Of a DNA stretch of 64,000 nucleotides, positions 1-10,399 are shown piece by piece. Below the pieces are notes generated by a model. That model saw only the letters and a program-made list of their open reading frames with translations. It was not told the origin of the DNA and searched no databases. Within the stretch, counting starts at the first letter, position 1. Each line of letters starts with the position of its first letter. The stretch lies in NCBI GenBank assembly GCA_037954235.1, contig JBBMOA010000003.1, positions 14,334,223 to 14,398,222 on the forward strand. Direction: 5' to 3'. Both the position numbers and the translations under genes were made by a program. The stretch is from Aulostomus chinensis. Its lineage: Eukaryota > Chordata > Actinopteri > Syngnathiformes > Aulostomidae.

Positions 1-806
1 CAGTAACCTGACATGTTAGAGCGTGGTCGTCTCTTCGCAGTCACCTCTGATTTTGTACCACGATCTTTACTTTTGGACCTGCGAGTTTGCTTCCCTCCAT
101 CTTCAGTGCTAGATGAGCCTCCACCGCTGCCAGTGGAGCGTCCATTGATATTCCCTTTCATGTTGTGGCTCTCCAGTGACTGGGATTTTGCAAACAGCTT
201 CTGTACAGAGTGCAGCATGTAACGAATACGACCAGGACTGTCTGTGCGCTGTTTGGCAGCAGCTACTGCGGATGTTCGATGGAACTGTAATGTGCTGAAT
301 CCATCGCGGCCACCGGGTAGCTGCTTATCAAACTCCAGGTGACTGGGTAGTCCCTGGTTCTTGGTCATATGATGTGATATAGTTGCTGAGCCACTTGTAA
401 TCATAGGCATTCGTCCGCTCAGCTCGGCCATGCCCATGCCCATCCCCGGTCCCATGCCCATGGACATGGATGTACCCAGGGTCCCTGTACTTATTCCGCC
501 AATGCTGTCCCCAGGTGGAGAGAAGTCCGACTGGTCGTAGGAGTTGTAGTGAATCCTGGGGAAGGTGCTGCTGTTTGACAGTTGGTTGTTGAGCGGCAGC
601 ATGCAGTCTGGTGGAAGGGAGCCTGGGTTAGCTGAAGGGTAGAGGTGGGGGTCCATGGTCCCGTAGTGCTCCATCGTCGGGCTCAGCAGGTAAGGACTGC
701 GAGGCAAAGTGCTGGTCTTCTGAGGGTAGAGGGCCTCTGGATGGCCTGAAGAAGGATCACAGGAGTCAGACAAGTGTCTGTTACGGCTGATCCCCAGCCC
801 TTTCAT
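1..806 (-). CDS. dlgap4: DLGAP4-like scaffold protein, first coding exon (partial)
   Basis: This is the N-terminal part of a DLG-associated protein (GKAP/SAPAP family), a postsynaptic density scaffold that links PSD-95-type MAGUKs to SHANK proteins. The frame is open from the ATG at 806-804 to base 1, giving 268 residues plus two bases of a codon that would be Trp. Seen in the translation: start MKGLGISRNRHLSDSCDP; PYLLSP at 38-43; NNQLSNSSTFPRIHYNS at 73-89; a Met/Gly-rich stretch at 114-126; FDKQLPGGRDGFSTLQF at 159-175; DSPGRIR...HSVQKLFAKS...SLES at 189-213; a basic RRSKSKDR at 242-249; and SNMSGY at the edge. The start, the SSTFPRIHYNS block and the RDGFSTLQF block match DLGAP4 better than DLGAP1-3 from my knowledge of the family. 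The DLG-binding repeats and the C-terminal GKAP domain would lie in later exons, left of the window. The Met/Gly-rich insert is not in the mammalian protein as I recall it. The a or b fish paralogue cannot be decided. Confidence 0.93.
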   Translation of the reverse strand, partial: MKGLGISRNRHLSDSCDPSSGHPEALYPQKTSTLPRSPYLLSPTMEHYGTMDPHLYPSANPGSLPPDCMLPLNNQLSNSSTFPRIHYNSYDQSDFSPPGDSIGGISTGTLGTSMSMGMGPGMGMGMAELSGRMPMITSGSATISHHMTKNQGLPSHLEFDKQLPGGRDGFSTLQFHRTSAVAAAKQRTDSPGRIRYMLHSVQKLFAKSQSLESHNMKGNINGRSTGSGGGSSSTEDGGKQTRRSKSKDRGTKSEVTAKRRPRSNMSGY

Positions 807-880
807 GATGGCTAGGAGGCCCGGCCCTCTAAACGACCCCCACGCCAAGGAAAGATGCCTGATGACCTTGAGGGTGAGTC
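807..880 (-). other. dlgap4: 5' untranslated part of the dlgap4 coding exon
   Basis: These 74 bases lie between the splice acceptor (AG at 882-881, after a pyrimidine-rich tract) and the ATG. Read in the frame of the protein they contain no stop. An upstream exon ending in T, as both candidate upstream exons do, makes a TGA exactly at the junction, which fixes the ATG at 806 as the start. A TAG in another frame (831-829) ends the long upstream ORF described separately. Confidence 0.75.
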
Positions 881-958
881 CTAGAGGAGACAACAAAGAG
901 GAACAGAACTGGTTAATATACTACTGTGCAAAACGCACAAACAGAGACAGTCACTTAC
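881..958 (-). other. dlgap4: Short 78-base intron in the dlgap4 leader
   Basis: On the minus strand the segment starts GTAAGT (958-953), holds a branch-point-like TTAAC about 45 bases before its end, then a pyrimidine-rich run, and ends CTCCTCTAG at 881. All four signals are present within 78 bases, close to the minimum size typical of fish introns. It separates the coding exon from an upstream untranslated exon. Confidence 0.7.
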
Positions 959-1156
959 ATCAAAACCACCCACATCCACTGCCAGACCAGACAACAACAC
1001 ACACTCGCTGCAGAGCTGCTAGGGAAACACTGCACTGTGACTGAGGCAGCCTTCCACTGCCTCCCACAGTGAACATCTGTGTTGAAATGCTGGGAATGGA
1101 GGGAACAACAATATGTGGAACAATGATGAACTGTGGCTAGCTGGTCAGAACACATT
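959..1156 (-). other. dlgap4: Untranslated exon 5' of the dlgap4 coding exon
   Basis: This is a 198-base exon candidate. Its acceptor (AG at 1158-1157) follows an almost pure pyrimidine run on the minus strand (about 1159-1175), and its donor is GAT|GTAAGT. An ATG begins at its second base (1155) and opens a frame that runs to the donor without a stop. The sequence is not recognisably protein-like (rich in Cys, Ser and Val), so I read it as leader with an upstream ORF, not as coding for the scaffold. Inner AGs could give shorter forms of this exon. Confidence 0.6.
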
Positions 1157-1158
1157 CT

Positions 1159-4100
1159 AGAGAGAAAAAAAACAAAAACAGGACAATCACCAGCAGTCTT
1201 TGCAAACTCCAGACACCTCCAAAACTATGTTGGACTAAATCAGCAAGAAGTGAACAAATAGCTCCTGTTTCTGTCCAAGGAGTAGAGTAGCTAGATAGGT
1301 AGTAATCATTGCATAACCATTCTCATACATGTGAAATGATTTACCTTTGCCTGTGTGTCAACATCGTGATATATGTACACTTTCAATTTAAACAATTACA
1401 GCTGCCAACCTGCAGCGTCTCTGAGTATCCCACTGGTTAGTTTTGGAGCACATGGGCCAAATCTCTGAGTGCCTACTCTTCCAGGTCTTTAGTAATCCCT
1501 CTCTGCCCTTTATTCAATCTGCTTCTCTGTCTCACTATTGCTCCACTGTTCCTTCACTCTCCTCCGACCACTTCCAGTGGGTATCACTGGCACCCACCAC
1601 TGAGCCCCAGTCCTATCTCTTCATAGGGAGCCAAGCATAGTGGGCAGACTGTCACTGAAAGCAGTAAAGAGGATTGGACCAGTGGGTGGTAGGCGGAGGG
1701 AGTTGGCAGCTACGGTTCCTTGTACTCCTCGTCAAGCTGTGCTAGTGCCCTGCCTGGCAAGGCTGCAAGGATGGTACTTCTCATTGAAAAGGATAGACAA
1801 GAATGGATGAAGGATATCATATAAGATCAAAGTGAATGTAACAGGAACTTTATGTATTAAGTGGTATAACAGCATGTGGCAAATTAAAAAGGGTTGATAT
1901 ATAACAACTAGGAACATTGGCTGTTGCGCACAATTCCTTAGAAAGTGATATGCAGTGCATAATGTGTGGCTGTATAATGTGGTTACTTTTCCACAGTGCT
2001 GCCATGCTACTGGAGAAACACCCTTTAAGACAGCACTGTCAGAAGTCTCCTTCAAACTTCAATGTATGCCCGCTACATCCACATCACGGGTATAGTTCAG
2101 TGAGTGCAGGTTTATGGACATTTTAAGTTCTTCATAGGAGCTCACGTTATCTAAAACACCAAGGGCCTTTGTAAGCGATCTGTGACGCCAGGCAACTGGT
2201 GGATGGTACTATGAGTACGCTGTGTGTTCAGGGTATTTTCAGCCCCGTTTGGTCTTTACAGAGTGTGTTATCAGAGCACAAACCACAGCGAAAAGAAGCA
2301 GTCATTAGACACTTAATTAATCATAGGTGTGTTTTTCAGGCATGACATGAATAGTCAACAGTCGTCCACTCGAGCCATCGGAGGCGAGGCAGGCCTGGGT
2401 GGAGGTGGCAGCCAATGTTTCTGTGTTTTTGGGCATCAACACCACAGACCCGCTCATCTGATTGATGCGCCCTTTAAATAGCAATTTATGCATAATGCCA
2501 CCAACCAAAGACCAGCCTCTTCTTGATCTATGGTGCAAATGGTTTCTTGTGTCATAGCAAATTAGCAATGTGACATGGTTGTGCCAGATCACACCTCAGT
2601 AACATATTTAAGCACCTGGTGGCACAGGTGGAGCAAGTGGTCAAGTTCTTTTGTGAGTTAAAGGGCGAGGGGGCTTGGTGTGAAAACTTGACACTTTGCA
2701 CCATGCGTACGATAGAGCCCTAAACCAAAATTGCCTTTAACTCAGGATATGAGCCTTGTCCAGACCTACTCATGAGATCCTTTCTTGTATGCTTTGGTAA
2801 GTCATCCGCATTTTTCTGTTATTTGTAGTGAATGAGATGGAAGTGACAAAGATACACAAGTCATCATCAGAGCTCCCGCAGTGTCACAGCAGTTGTGGTG
2901 AAACTAGGAGGATAAAAACTCTATCTTTGGCATCAACAGGGGAATTCAGCAAGGCAGGTCAATAACAATTTACTGCAAAGTCATACGTTCATATAAATCA
3001 TTTGGTACTGAGCACCTCTATTGGAGTGACTTATATCGCATATACCGTTTCAGCACGAAACTCTGGAAAAAAAAAACCCAAAAGCTGAAACTACATCTGG
3101 CATTTTCCCTTCTTTCCTTGTTGAGGAAGGTTATCTGAAGCCACGCAGCCATATGTCACACTGGTCGCATCTCCAGGAAACAGCAGATAGGAGCAAAAGC
3201 AGTGAGGTAATAAAAATATGTCTCCTTTGTTCTCCTGTGAAAAAGCCATTTGAATCCACAAGGTAGAATGACCTATTTGCCTTAAATCTCTGCGCTAACC
3301 TTTAGAGACCAAAAGAACCAGGAGAAAATGAGATAATTGCAAACCGCAGTGTGCTGCGAGACAGGCGATAAGTCACAGGACGTAAGAGAGCAGCCCACTT
3401 ACGAGATTACACTGTAATTGTGAGTCACTGTTTCAAAGAACATAATTTGGTGTGTCGCAGGTATGGTACATTGCCTTTACATTATACACATGCGACACAT
3501 GTATAGCAATTAGCTGTTTGTAAAAAATGTCCATGTATAATATGCGCCCGGCTTTCATGGCACAATTATTAGCTCACTGCAGGCACAGACTCATTTAGTG
3601 TCATTAACAGAGCCTCAGTGAGTACCATCTCCACTGATAGGGTCAAATCCTCTAAATCCTTTTACACCACATTAGCTAACTGCTTCATATCCCATCGTGG
3701 CACGCCACTCAGTAGGCTTAGCATAGCCTCTTCAGTGTGTCAACCAGTGGGACTTGAAATGACAGTGATAGTCGTATTCATAATGGAGGCAAGAATGTGA
3801 CCTCTACACTGGAAAGCATAGGGTATTTAGAAGTGCTCAGATAAACTGTGGTATACGCGTGCATCTGCTGAAACCCTGAAGACCATCCACGTCATTTAGA
3901 ATGGTCATTAAAACTTGTATTTCACAACCTTTTCAGCTGACAGAAACAAATGAAATGAAACCAAAAATGCGTATACTTTTATCTTCTATGAAAAAATACT
4001 TTCTTTTGTCTCACACTTCTCATTTAATATTTTTTTGAAATCAACAAACAAAAATTCTGTAGACAAACTTAAAGGGTTAAAAAAAATCCTCTCCTTTCCA

Positions 4101-5134
4101 CGTCAACCCGTGTATACCTAAATCCCTCTAACGCGCTGATATCCGGGAACCCAGCTCAGGGGATATTTTTAAAAGTTCCGAATTAATTTCTTTACCTGCG
4201 TCCTTTCTTAGCTTTGAACCTTCTCTCTCCATGCACTCTATAATGATGTGTTGAACTGTTTAAAAATGTATTTCTTGTAATTTAATTTTATAATCCCTCT
4301 TATGATATGCATTCTGGTTTTCTTTCCTTTTTAATCTTCTCCTTTCTTCTCCTGCCAACACTAACATGTCAGAATATATAGATTTAAAAACTTAAGGACA
4401 TTATTTCATTCTAATTTTGCAGTAATGATATACTGCAAAGGCGTGCATGTTGATATGGAAATAGCACCATATAACACAGTTTTTTTGGCCACATTCCCAT
4501 CAAAATACTGTCTTGAGAGCAGTGATTGAAAATAGTAACTTTTGTCCAGACAATCTGTGAGAACAAGAGTTAAATATTCACAATATACTAATCAAAAGAT
4601 TCAAAACCAAACCTCAGGATAAACAAATGGAAATGTTGCCACAAAAAAACAAAAAAACAACTTGTGCAACCAATGTTTAAGTAGTACTTACATACCTTTA
4701 GGGCCACATATTGACAAAATGTAAAATTCTTATCATGAGATGGATTTGCCGTGGCATTTCATTGATGATAGGATATGGCACACATGCACAGCCCTGATAA
4801 TCAACATTATATAATAATTTCAGTTTTCTGAAGAACGTGGCATCTTGAACTCTCCAGAGTGCCTGGGGGTTAGCATGGTTTCCGTTAACCAGGGCAAAGC
4901 CTAGCCCCAGCAGCTAATGTTTATGCATGTTTAACCATGATATATAACCACAGATGACAAATAACAAAACCCTGCTACAATATCAGAGATGAGTAAAGGA
5001 GATCAGGTGATATTTTGACCCTCATACAAGAAAGGGAATAATTTAGGTCAAGCTAATGCGCTCATTAGTCAAGATTTCATGTAGGTTTCTGTGTGCTCAT
5101 CATGCTTGCAAATACATGGACACAACAATGTTTT
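1159..5134. other. dlgap4: Intronic stretch without recognised gene
   Basis: AT-rich sequence with short ORFs only on either strand. I see no protein-like translation, RNA gene or recognisable mobile element in it. By position it belongs to the intron between the candidate exons at 1156 and 17047. Confidence 0.6.
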
Positions 5135-5138
5135 TGTG

Positions 5139-5178
<40 letters not shown>
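5135..5178. repeat. (TG)n microsatellite
   Basis: TG dinucleotide run with one C interruption near the start and one A interruption near the end. It produces Cys/Val-rich open frames that are not genes. Confidence 0.95.
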
Positions 5179-5179
<1 letters not shown>

Positions 5180-5347
5180 TTACACCCTGCTTGGTGCGTC
5201 TGGTGGCAGCATCTCCCTGCCTTGAGCACTGGGGAGCTGCAATCTGTTCCTTCAGGGGGCGAAAAGGGGCGTTTGGCATTGTGTCCGATTCATGACCTTA
5301 TTCACATCCACCAGCAGCTCGGCTCTACAGGCAGTTCTCACCACTCA

Positions 5348-5361
5348 CCAGAAGAGGGCGA
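5348..5361 (+). promoter_or_regulatory. CTCF-like motif
   Basis: CCAGAAGAGGGCGA agrees with the vertebrate CTCF core CCASYAGRKGGCRS at 12 of 14 positions by eye. A match of this quality is expected by chance at some rate in 64 kb, so this is only a lead. Confidence 0.25.
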
Positions 5362-5929
5362 TCACACTCAATAGTGGCTGGACTGCTGGCACGCCAAGTG
5401 ACTGACAGTTTGTGATGTTTTCTTACAGTTTCCAGGCAAAGTCCTTCACTCGCACACTCACATTCATTTTTGAAAATTTTCTTGTCAAAGTTAGAATGAA
5501 CAGAATGGCTTGTTGGTCACAGAATATGATAGAAAGTGTGATAAGGTGTGTGTGGATGTCACTGACAGATTCTTTTCTCCTGGTGTAATATTGTCTCTGA
5601 AGACATCAATGTGTTTTCAGATAATGCTCATAAATCAGGGAGTGACAGTGTTCAGTCTAGATTTGGCAGCACTGATGCTGAGTGAATTTGAAAGACTGGG
5701 AATAGCAGGATGAACGAGCTGCCTCATGGGTGTTGGGGGGGGGGGTTTGGGACACTGTTTAGTGGGTGTTTTTAGTGCTGCTAATGTGTTGCTCTGCTGA
5801 GCAAACATAACAGGGTCTTCGCCTGGAGTACCTTCAGGCTCAGGCCCTAATTATAAATCTGAAATACTGGACCAATATTGATCCTCAAAACTTCAACTGG
5901 ATTGAATCGATTGTTTTCATGTCTCAGAT

Positions 5930-6127
5930 GTAAAAGTACAGCAGTGCTCATTTTGGTCTTAGTCTTGCGTCCTAAAACGTTTTCCTGGTATTTCGCCAGC
6001 CTTGTCCTGTTTTTATCCAGTCAAGTTTTAGTTGACTTAAGCATTGTAGTCTCATATTAGTCAATGAAAACTGAGACTAGTTTATGTTTAGTAATCAGTA
6101 TCGATCTTGAGTCCTTTGTGTTAACCC
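5930..6127. repeat. Degenerate repeat rich in TTTTAGT/ACTAAA blocks
   Basis: The stretch repeats motifs such as TTTTAGT, TTAGTC and GACTTAA in loose inverted arrangement. A second block of the same character sits at 6486-6600. From memory this resembles an interspersed fish repeat built of TTTTAGTCGACTAAAA motifs. The family and exact ends cannot be set here. The segment between the two blocks starts with the MITE-like copy at 6128, so the blocks may be halves of one split repeat. Confidence 0.35.
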
Positions 6128-6405
6128 TTAAAATAATACTTCAACCAAATGGAATATTTTGTGTAGCTGTAAGAATTCACAACCAGGTGTCTCAAGCTCA
6201 CGAAGATTTTTCCCTCCTGCACCATTTCATTGTCTCTCCGGAATGCATGACGAGCCAGCCACATACATTTAGCACGAATCTAAGGAGAGCGACTGCTAAT
6301 AAAACTTTTCAAAAACATCCATTTACAAATTAATCCAGTATCCAGCTGTACCTCAATACTTTAACTCAGCATTGCACACTTTGATTTGAGTAGAAAAAAA
6401 ACAAA
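6128..6405 (+). mobile_element. Truncated copy of an old long-TIR MITE-like element
   Basis: Starts with TTAA and then runs collinear with the left half of the fuller copy at 9261-9866. Shared landmarks in the same order and nearly the same spacing are ATACTT..ACCAAA, CTCAC, TTTTCCCTCCTGC, GAGCCAG and a final TTTGATTTGAG. The last landmark lies about 250 bases in from the start in both copies. The right half is missing or unrecognisable. Confidence 0.5.
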
Positions 6406-7064
6406 CACTTCCAGTTCATGGCTCATTTATGGTAGAGGAAAACTAGAAGTGTATCATTTTCATGTGTCTCTTTGGACATTTTTGGCAGCTGATTTTGGTT
6501 TAGTTTTAGTCTTTGACTAAATTGCAGATTACTTTTAGCCAAATTTGATTATTCTTAGTTTCAATCGATGAAAAGCTTTGTTTTATTTTTCACCTACAAG
6601 TTGACTGCTAAAGGGTCTATCTGTCAGCGTTTACCCTCTTAGCCTCGCTTCTGTTGACACCCAGGTATTATCAGACTATAAACGGACGACAGGCATCCAA
6701 CCCATTCTGGCTGTGACTGTGCACCCTGAAGTCACACACTTCTGAATCCTCAAATCATCTGCGGTCTCAGAAAAAGGGAGAATCTGAATTCTCAAACCTA
6801 AACTTGCCATCTTGGAACAAGTGAAACTGAGATTCTAGATCAGGGAGCCCCTCCTTGTTGTAGTTTGAGTAGCCAGATTTTTACACCAGTTGGCAGTTTC
6901 TAGAGTGGCAAGTCTGTGGGCGGCCAGATTTAGATAAGAGACTGTGTAAAGGACATCATCCGCTCATCTGAGCGACACTGTACTCAGAGCAGAGCTCAGT
7001 CAGTCAGCCCCGAGCCCATCTGTTTCATACTCCCAGCACTGACCTGGATCACAGGGGGCAGCGC

Positions 7065-7066
<2 letters not shown>

Positions 7067-7109
<43 letters not shown>

Positions 7110-7150
7110 GTGCGCGCGTGTGTGTGTGCACCTGTGTGTGTGCGTGCGTG
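7067..7150. repeat. Imperfect (TG)n tract
   Basis: TG run with CG and CA interruptions. A second, purer TG run follows at 7238-7276. The AGGGGGCAG just before it (7051-7059) resembles only the inner part of a CTCF site. Confidence 0.95.
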
Positions 7151-7237
7151 CGCAGTGTGAAAAGGCCATGTGAGTTTCGTATCACAAAGGAGATGAATGC
7201 TCACAGACTTCTGGGACAAAAGGAAGTGATGGTGAAG

Positions 7238-7275
<38 letters not shown>

Positions 7276-7276
7276 G
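7238..7276. repeat. (TG)n microsatellite
   Basis: TG run of about 19 units with a C interruption near the end. It lies 88 bases after the preceding TG tract. Confidence 0.95.
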
Positions 7277-7671
7277 GGTTTGACAGTGGTGAAAATGAAA
7301 GCAATCTAAAGGGAATGAGATGGTGTGAAAATGAGTGTGTTGTAAACTGCACACTGGGGAGACGGTGAAGAAATATAGAGCAGCAGAGGAAGATGAGTAG
7401 GGAGGAAAACGGAGAGGAGGAAGGAGACAGGTGAGTGTTCAAGAGTTCAAGTTTTGTATAAATAAATCAAATAAATTTCAAGTTGAGATGTATTTTGACA
7501 ATGGTGCATGTGTGTGTGTTCTATGTGTTTGAGTGAATGAAGGTGAACATACGAATTTCCTGATATCTTGAGAGATGGGAATTTTCTTTGTTGTCATGAG
7601 GCTTCACTCAATCATGTAAATTATAATGGAATTTGCAAGCATTCTGCACATTTGATAAATTCTTTTTTGTT

Positions 7672-7725
7672 TGTGTGTGTGTGTGTGTGCGTGCGTGTGT
7701 GTGTGAGTGAGTGTGTGTGTGTGTG
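7672..7725. repeat. Imperfect (TG)n tract
   Basis: TG run broken by CG and AG steps, third of a local cluster of TG tracts within 700 bases. Confidence 0.9.
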
Positions 7726-8401
7726 AAGCAGTCTAACCTTGTCCTAATTACACTCTATCTGTTCCATCAGTGCTGTGCTCTGGCCTATTTTCACAGCTAT
7801 AAATTTATCACCCTCCCCTCTGTTGTGATAGATGACCCACTCATTTTAGCCAATCTCTCAAGACCACAGCCAGAAATGAAGGCAGTCAAAGACAGTGGCA
7901 CCACCCCACTGCTTACATTGGCAATGGAACTTTCCATGTCCTCAAAACTATTTCTGGTTTCGAAATAAGTATGTTCAAAGTATTCAATGGAATCAACTGG
8001 TTTTCTGCATCCTAGAAAAAAAAAAGTGAGTTCATACCACCTGGAGTGTCAGATATGTCAGTGCTCACAGTTCTCTCTTACAACTAAAGATTTTCAATCA
8101 TTATAATTATAAAATGTTCATAGTGGTTAAAGACTTTGGGGCTCAAGGCTGTGTGACAATTTTCTGAACGCTACTATGCCTGAAGGGGGCAAGAGAAAAG
8201 ACAGAAAGTTAACAAAATATTGCATCAAGTCTGTTAATTTGATTTTCATGTAGGTTTCATGTAGGGCATCCATTGAATTTTTACCTCCAAAATATGTCAA
8301 CATCATGATTATGCAGAAAATATGTAAGGGAACTGGCAAATTTGTTTGTATATGACTCTAAAATCCTGTAATATTCAAGTTTTTCGCAGCCACGGTGAAG
8401 C

Positions 8402-8490
8402 ACAGCCTGGTGACCTGTCCAGGGTGAAGCAGGCTCTTACCTGAATGCTGCCGGGATAGGCTCCAGCCCCCCCCCCCCCCCCCCCAAAAA

Positions 8491-8524
<34 letters not shown>

Positions 8525-8567
8525 GTTAACAGGATAATTGGCAGAAAATGGATGGATGGAGGGATGG
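8402..8567 (+). mobile_element. SINE 3' end interrupted by C19-A9-(CA)n
   Basis: The stretch begins with the SINE landmark CTGGTGACCTGTCCAGGGTG, continues to GGGATAGGCTCCAG and ends with GCAGAAAATGGATGGATGG. It lacks the tRNA-like head and middle. At the point where full copies have a short C run before the CCTTAACAGGATAA block, this copy has 19 C, 9 A and about 14 CA units (8467-8522). Confidence 0.85.
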
Positions 8568-9260
8568 TGAGGCACAGCCCTCCTCATTCTAATGAAGGCA
8601 AAGTCTCCTCTGGAAAAAAGTGTACTTGATGAATTTTAAGGCAACAAACTCCCGCTGCTAGCATTGGGTGCAGCTAAGCTAACTAGCAGTTAGCTATCAT
8701 TTGGAGGTCTAGAGCTCCGTAAGTCATGCTGAGAAGAGAGAAATGAAATGAGCTTTATTTGGACCTGACTTTCAGCTGAAGGAGAGCTAGCTGAACGCAT
8801 CCAAGTGACAATTAACTATCGAAAAGTACTTTTCTATATTTAAGAAGAACTCAGAGAGCCTCTTGCTGTGTGATGCACAGATGAAGGGGTTGAGGGTTAC
8901 AGCTGTGGCCCCTGTCTCTAGTTTCAGGGCAACTCAGAGGAATTAACGCAAACAGACATTAGTGTGCACAAAGACACACACAGCCACAAGCATATTATAT
9001 GAATACACATATATCACAATACTTGAATTCAAAGACACCATTCAAACACATAGTCTTCTTACAGAAAACTCTCAGACACACAAACCCCAGGAAAGATTCC
9101 CTTCAAAGGCTATTGAAACAATTCACCAGGCTGCATTTCTGAAAGAGCAAACACTGTATGTATATCACCAATGAGCACTAAAACTTCGCTCATTATCCAT
9201 TTGGTCTTTCATGTATTTTGGACGTCAACTGAGATTAACATCAAGATTGGAAAACTTAGA

Positions 9261-9866
9261 TAAAGCGATACTTTGACCAAAAAGTGTATTTGGCCTTTCA
9301 AGTATTCATAAATAGGTTTCTTGATCTCACAAACACATTTTCCCTCCTGCTTCTAAATTCTTTTAGACTCCACAAAGCGAAGAGCCAGACATGAAGATGT
9401 AGATTGAAGCTAATGGTGACTGACGGCTAGCAGCAGCTACAGTAACAAAACAACAGCAAAACGGTTAAAAAACCGTAGTATTAACAAACTCAGTGACTCA
9501 TCCACACTCTGATTTGAGGAACAAACATACGAACATAACCTAATAGCCCTTCAAAGTCTGCCTCATGAGAACAAGCTGGTTCAACTGAACGAGCAAGCTA
9601 GTCTTGCTAAACGTGAAGCAGCGACAATGCAGAATGTCAGCTGATGCAAATGATAGTTTTTAAATACATATTTTTCGGCAGTTTGCGATTTTTGTTGTTG
9701 TAACTCAGCATAAACTTCGAGCTAAATATGCACGTCTGGATCTTTTTGCATTCTGAAGTCCCAAAGAAGTGATGCAGGATGAAAAATATTGTCTGTGAGC
9801 TCAAGCCACCAATTTGTGGGTACATGAAAGGCAAGAAACATCTTTTTTGGGTGAAGTATCTCTTTA
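9261..9866. mobile_element. MITE-like element with long terminal inverted repeats
   Basis: The first bases (TAAAGCGATACTT..ACCAAAAAG) and the reverse complement of the last bases (TAAAGAGATACTTCACCCAAAAAAG) match. The inverted match continues imperfectly for about 100-150 bases through GCCTTTCA, CTTGA.CTCACA and CCTGC landmarks on both arms. The right end abuts TTTAAATTAA, which fits TTAA-type target use. No transposase frame lies inside, so it would be non-autonomous. Many fish carry elements beginning AAAGGGATAGTTCACCC, which this resembles. The divergence of the arms implies an old insertion. Confidence 0.6.
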
Positions 9867-10045
9867 AATTAAATGGTAAGAGGGAGTCTTGTGTTTTTTA
9901 TCATGAATAAAGATATTAAAAGTCTGGGAGCTCTAATGAAAGTTCTCAAATCTTATTCTTCAGCTTCGGCTCAGTGCTATCTGCGAGTTAGTGCATGCAT
10001 GTGTATGAGCCATGAGCAGTCACCCCCAGCCTGCTATGAACAACC

Positions 10046-10084
10046 AGGTTGGAGGCTTATCCCACCAGGATAAGCCTCCAACCT
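10046..10084. repeat. Perfect 17-base hairpin
   Basis: Arm AGGTTGGAGGCTTATCC at 10046-10062, loop CACCA at 10063-10067, exact reverse-complement arm at 10068-10084. The stem does not extend further on either side. There is no T run after it, and no gene context explains it. Confidence 0.95.
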
Positions 10085-10311
10085 AATCCACTTAAAATGC
10101 CCTTGGCCTGACACACAAAAGCCATAGTTCAGTCTGAGAGATCATACATGCTCCAGCTCCAAAGATGAAACAGCAGCGCAATGAGATTTCCTGTCGTTAA
10201 AGGAAAAGGGCGAAAAGTCACTTCCTGTTTACATGCGAGGAGTGACCACATGACAGAGGACAGAGGACAGAGGATGCCAAGTGGGTCAACCTTGTATTTA
10301 CAATCTCCATG

Positions 10312-10319
10312 TGACGTCA
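10312..10319. promoter_or_regulatory. Perfect CRE palindrome
   Basis: TGACGTCA, the full CREB/ATF site, within GTGACGTCAC. An X-box-like motif follows 63 bases later and ETS-like ACTTCCTG lies about 90 bases before. Together they suggest a regulatory element in the intron of a neuronal gene; activity is inferred. Confidence 0.5.
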
Positions 10320-10382
10320 CAATAATACCCCAATGGCTGTCTGGACACACATCAACCCGCGTCATCAGCACAGGGTTGAGTG

Positions 10383-10396
10383 GTTACCATGACAAC
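10383..10396. promoter_or_regulatory. RFX X-box-like motif
   Basis: GTTACCATGACAAC differs at one base from the symmetric X-box GTTRCCATGGYAAC bound by RFX factors. It lies close to the CRE at 10312. Confidence 0.45.
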
Positions 10397-10399
10397 AGC

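Noticed and set aside
13..222. 69-codon plus-strand ORF at the left edge
   Set aside because: It is the antisense shadow of the dlgap4 coding exon.
961..1155. Minus-strand 66-codon ORF as a protein-coding gene
   Set aside because: Starts at the second base of a spliced exon and ends in its donor; better read as an upstream ORF in a leader.
7051..7064. CTCF site at AGGGGGCAGCGCTG
   Set aside because: Only the inner half fits; the preceding CCASY part does not.
7049..7354. His/Thr- and Cys/Val-rich ORFs over TG tracts
   Set aside because: Translation of dinucleotide repeats, with no complex sequence around them.
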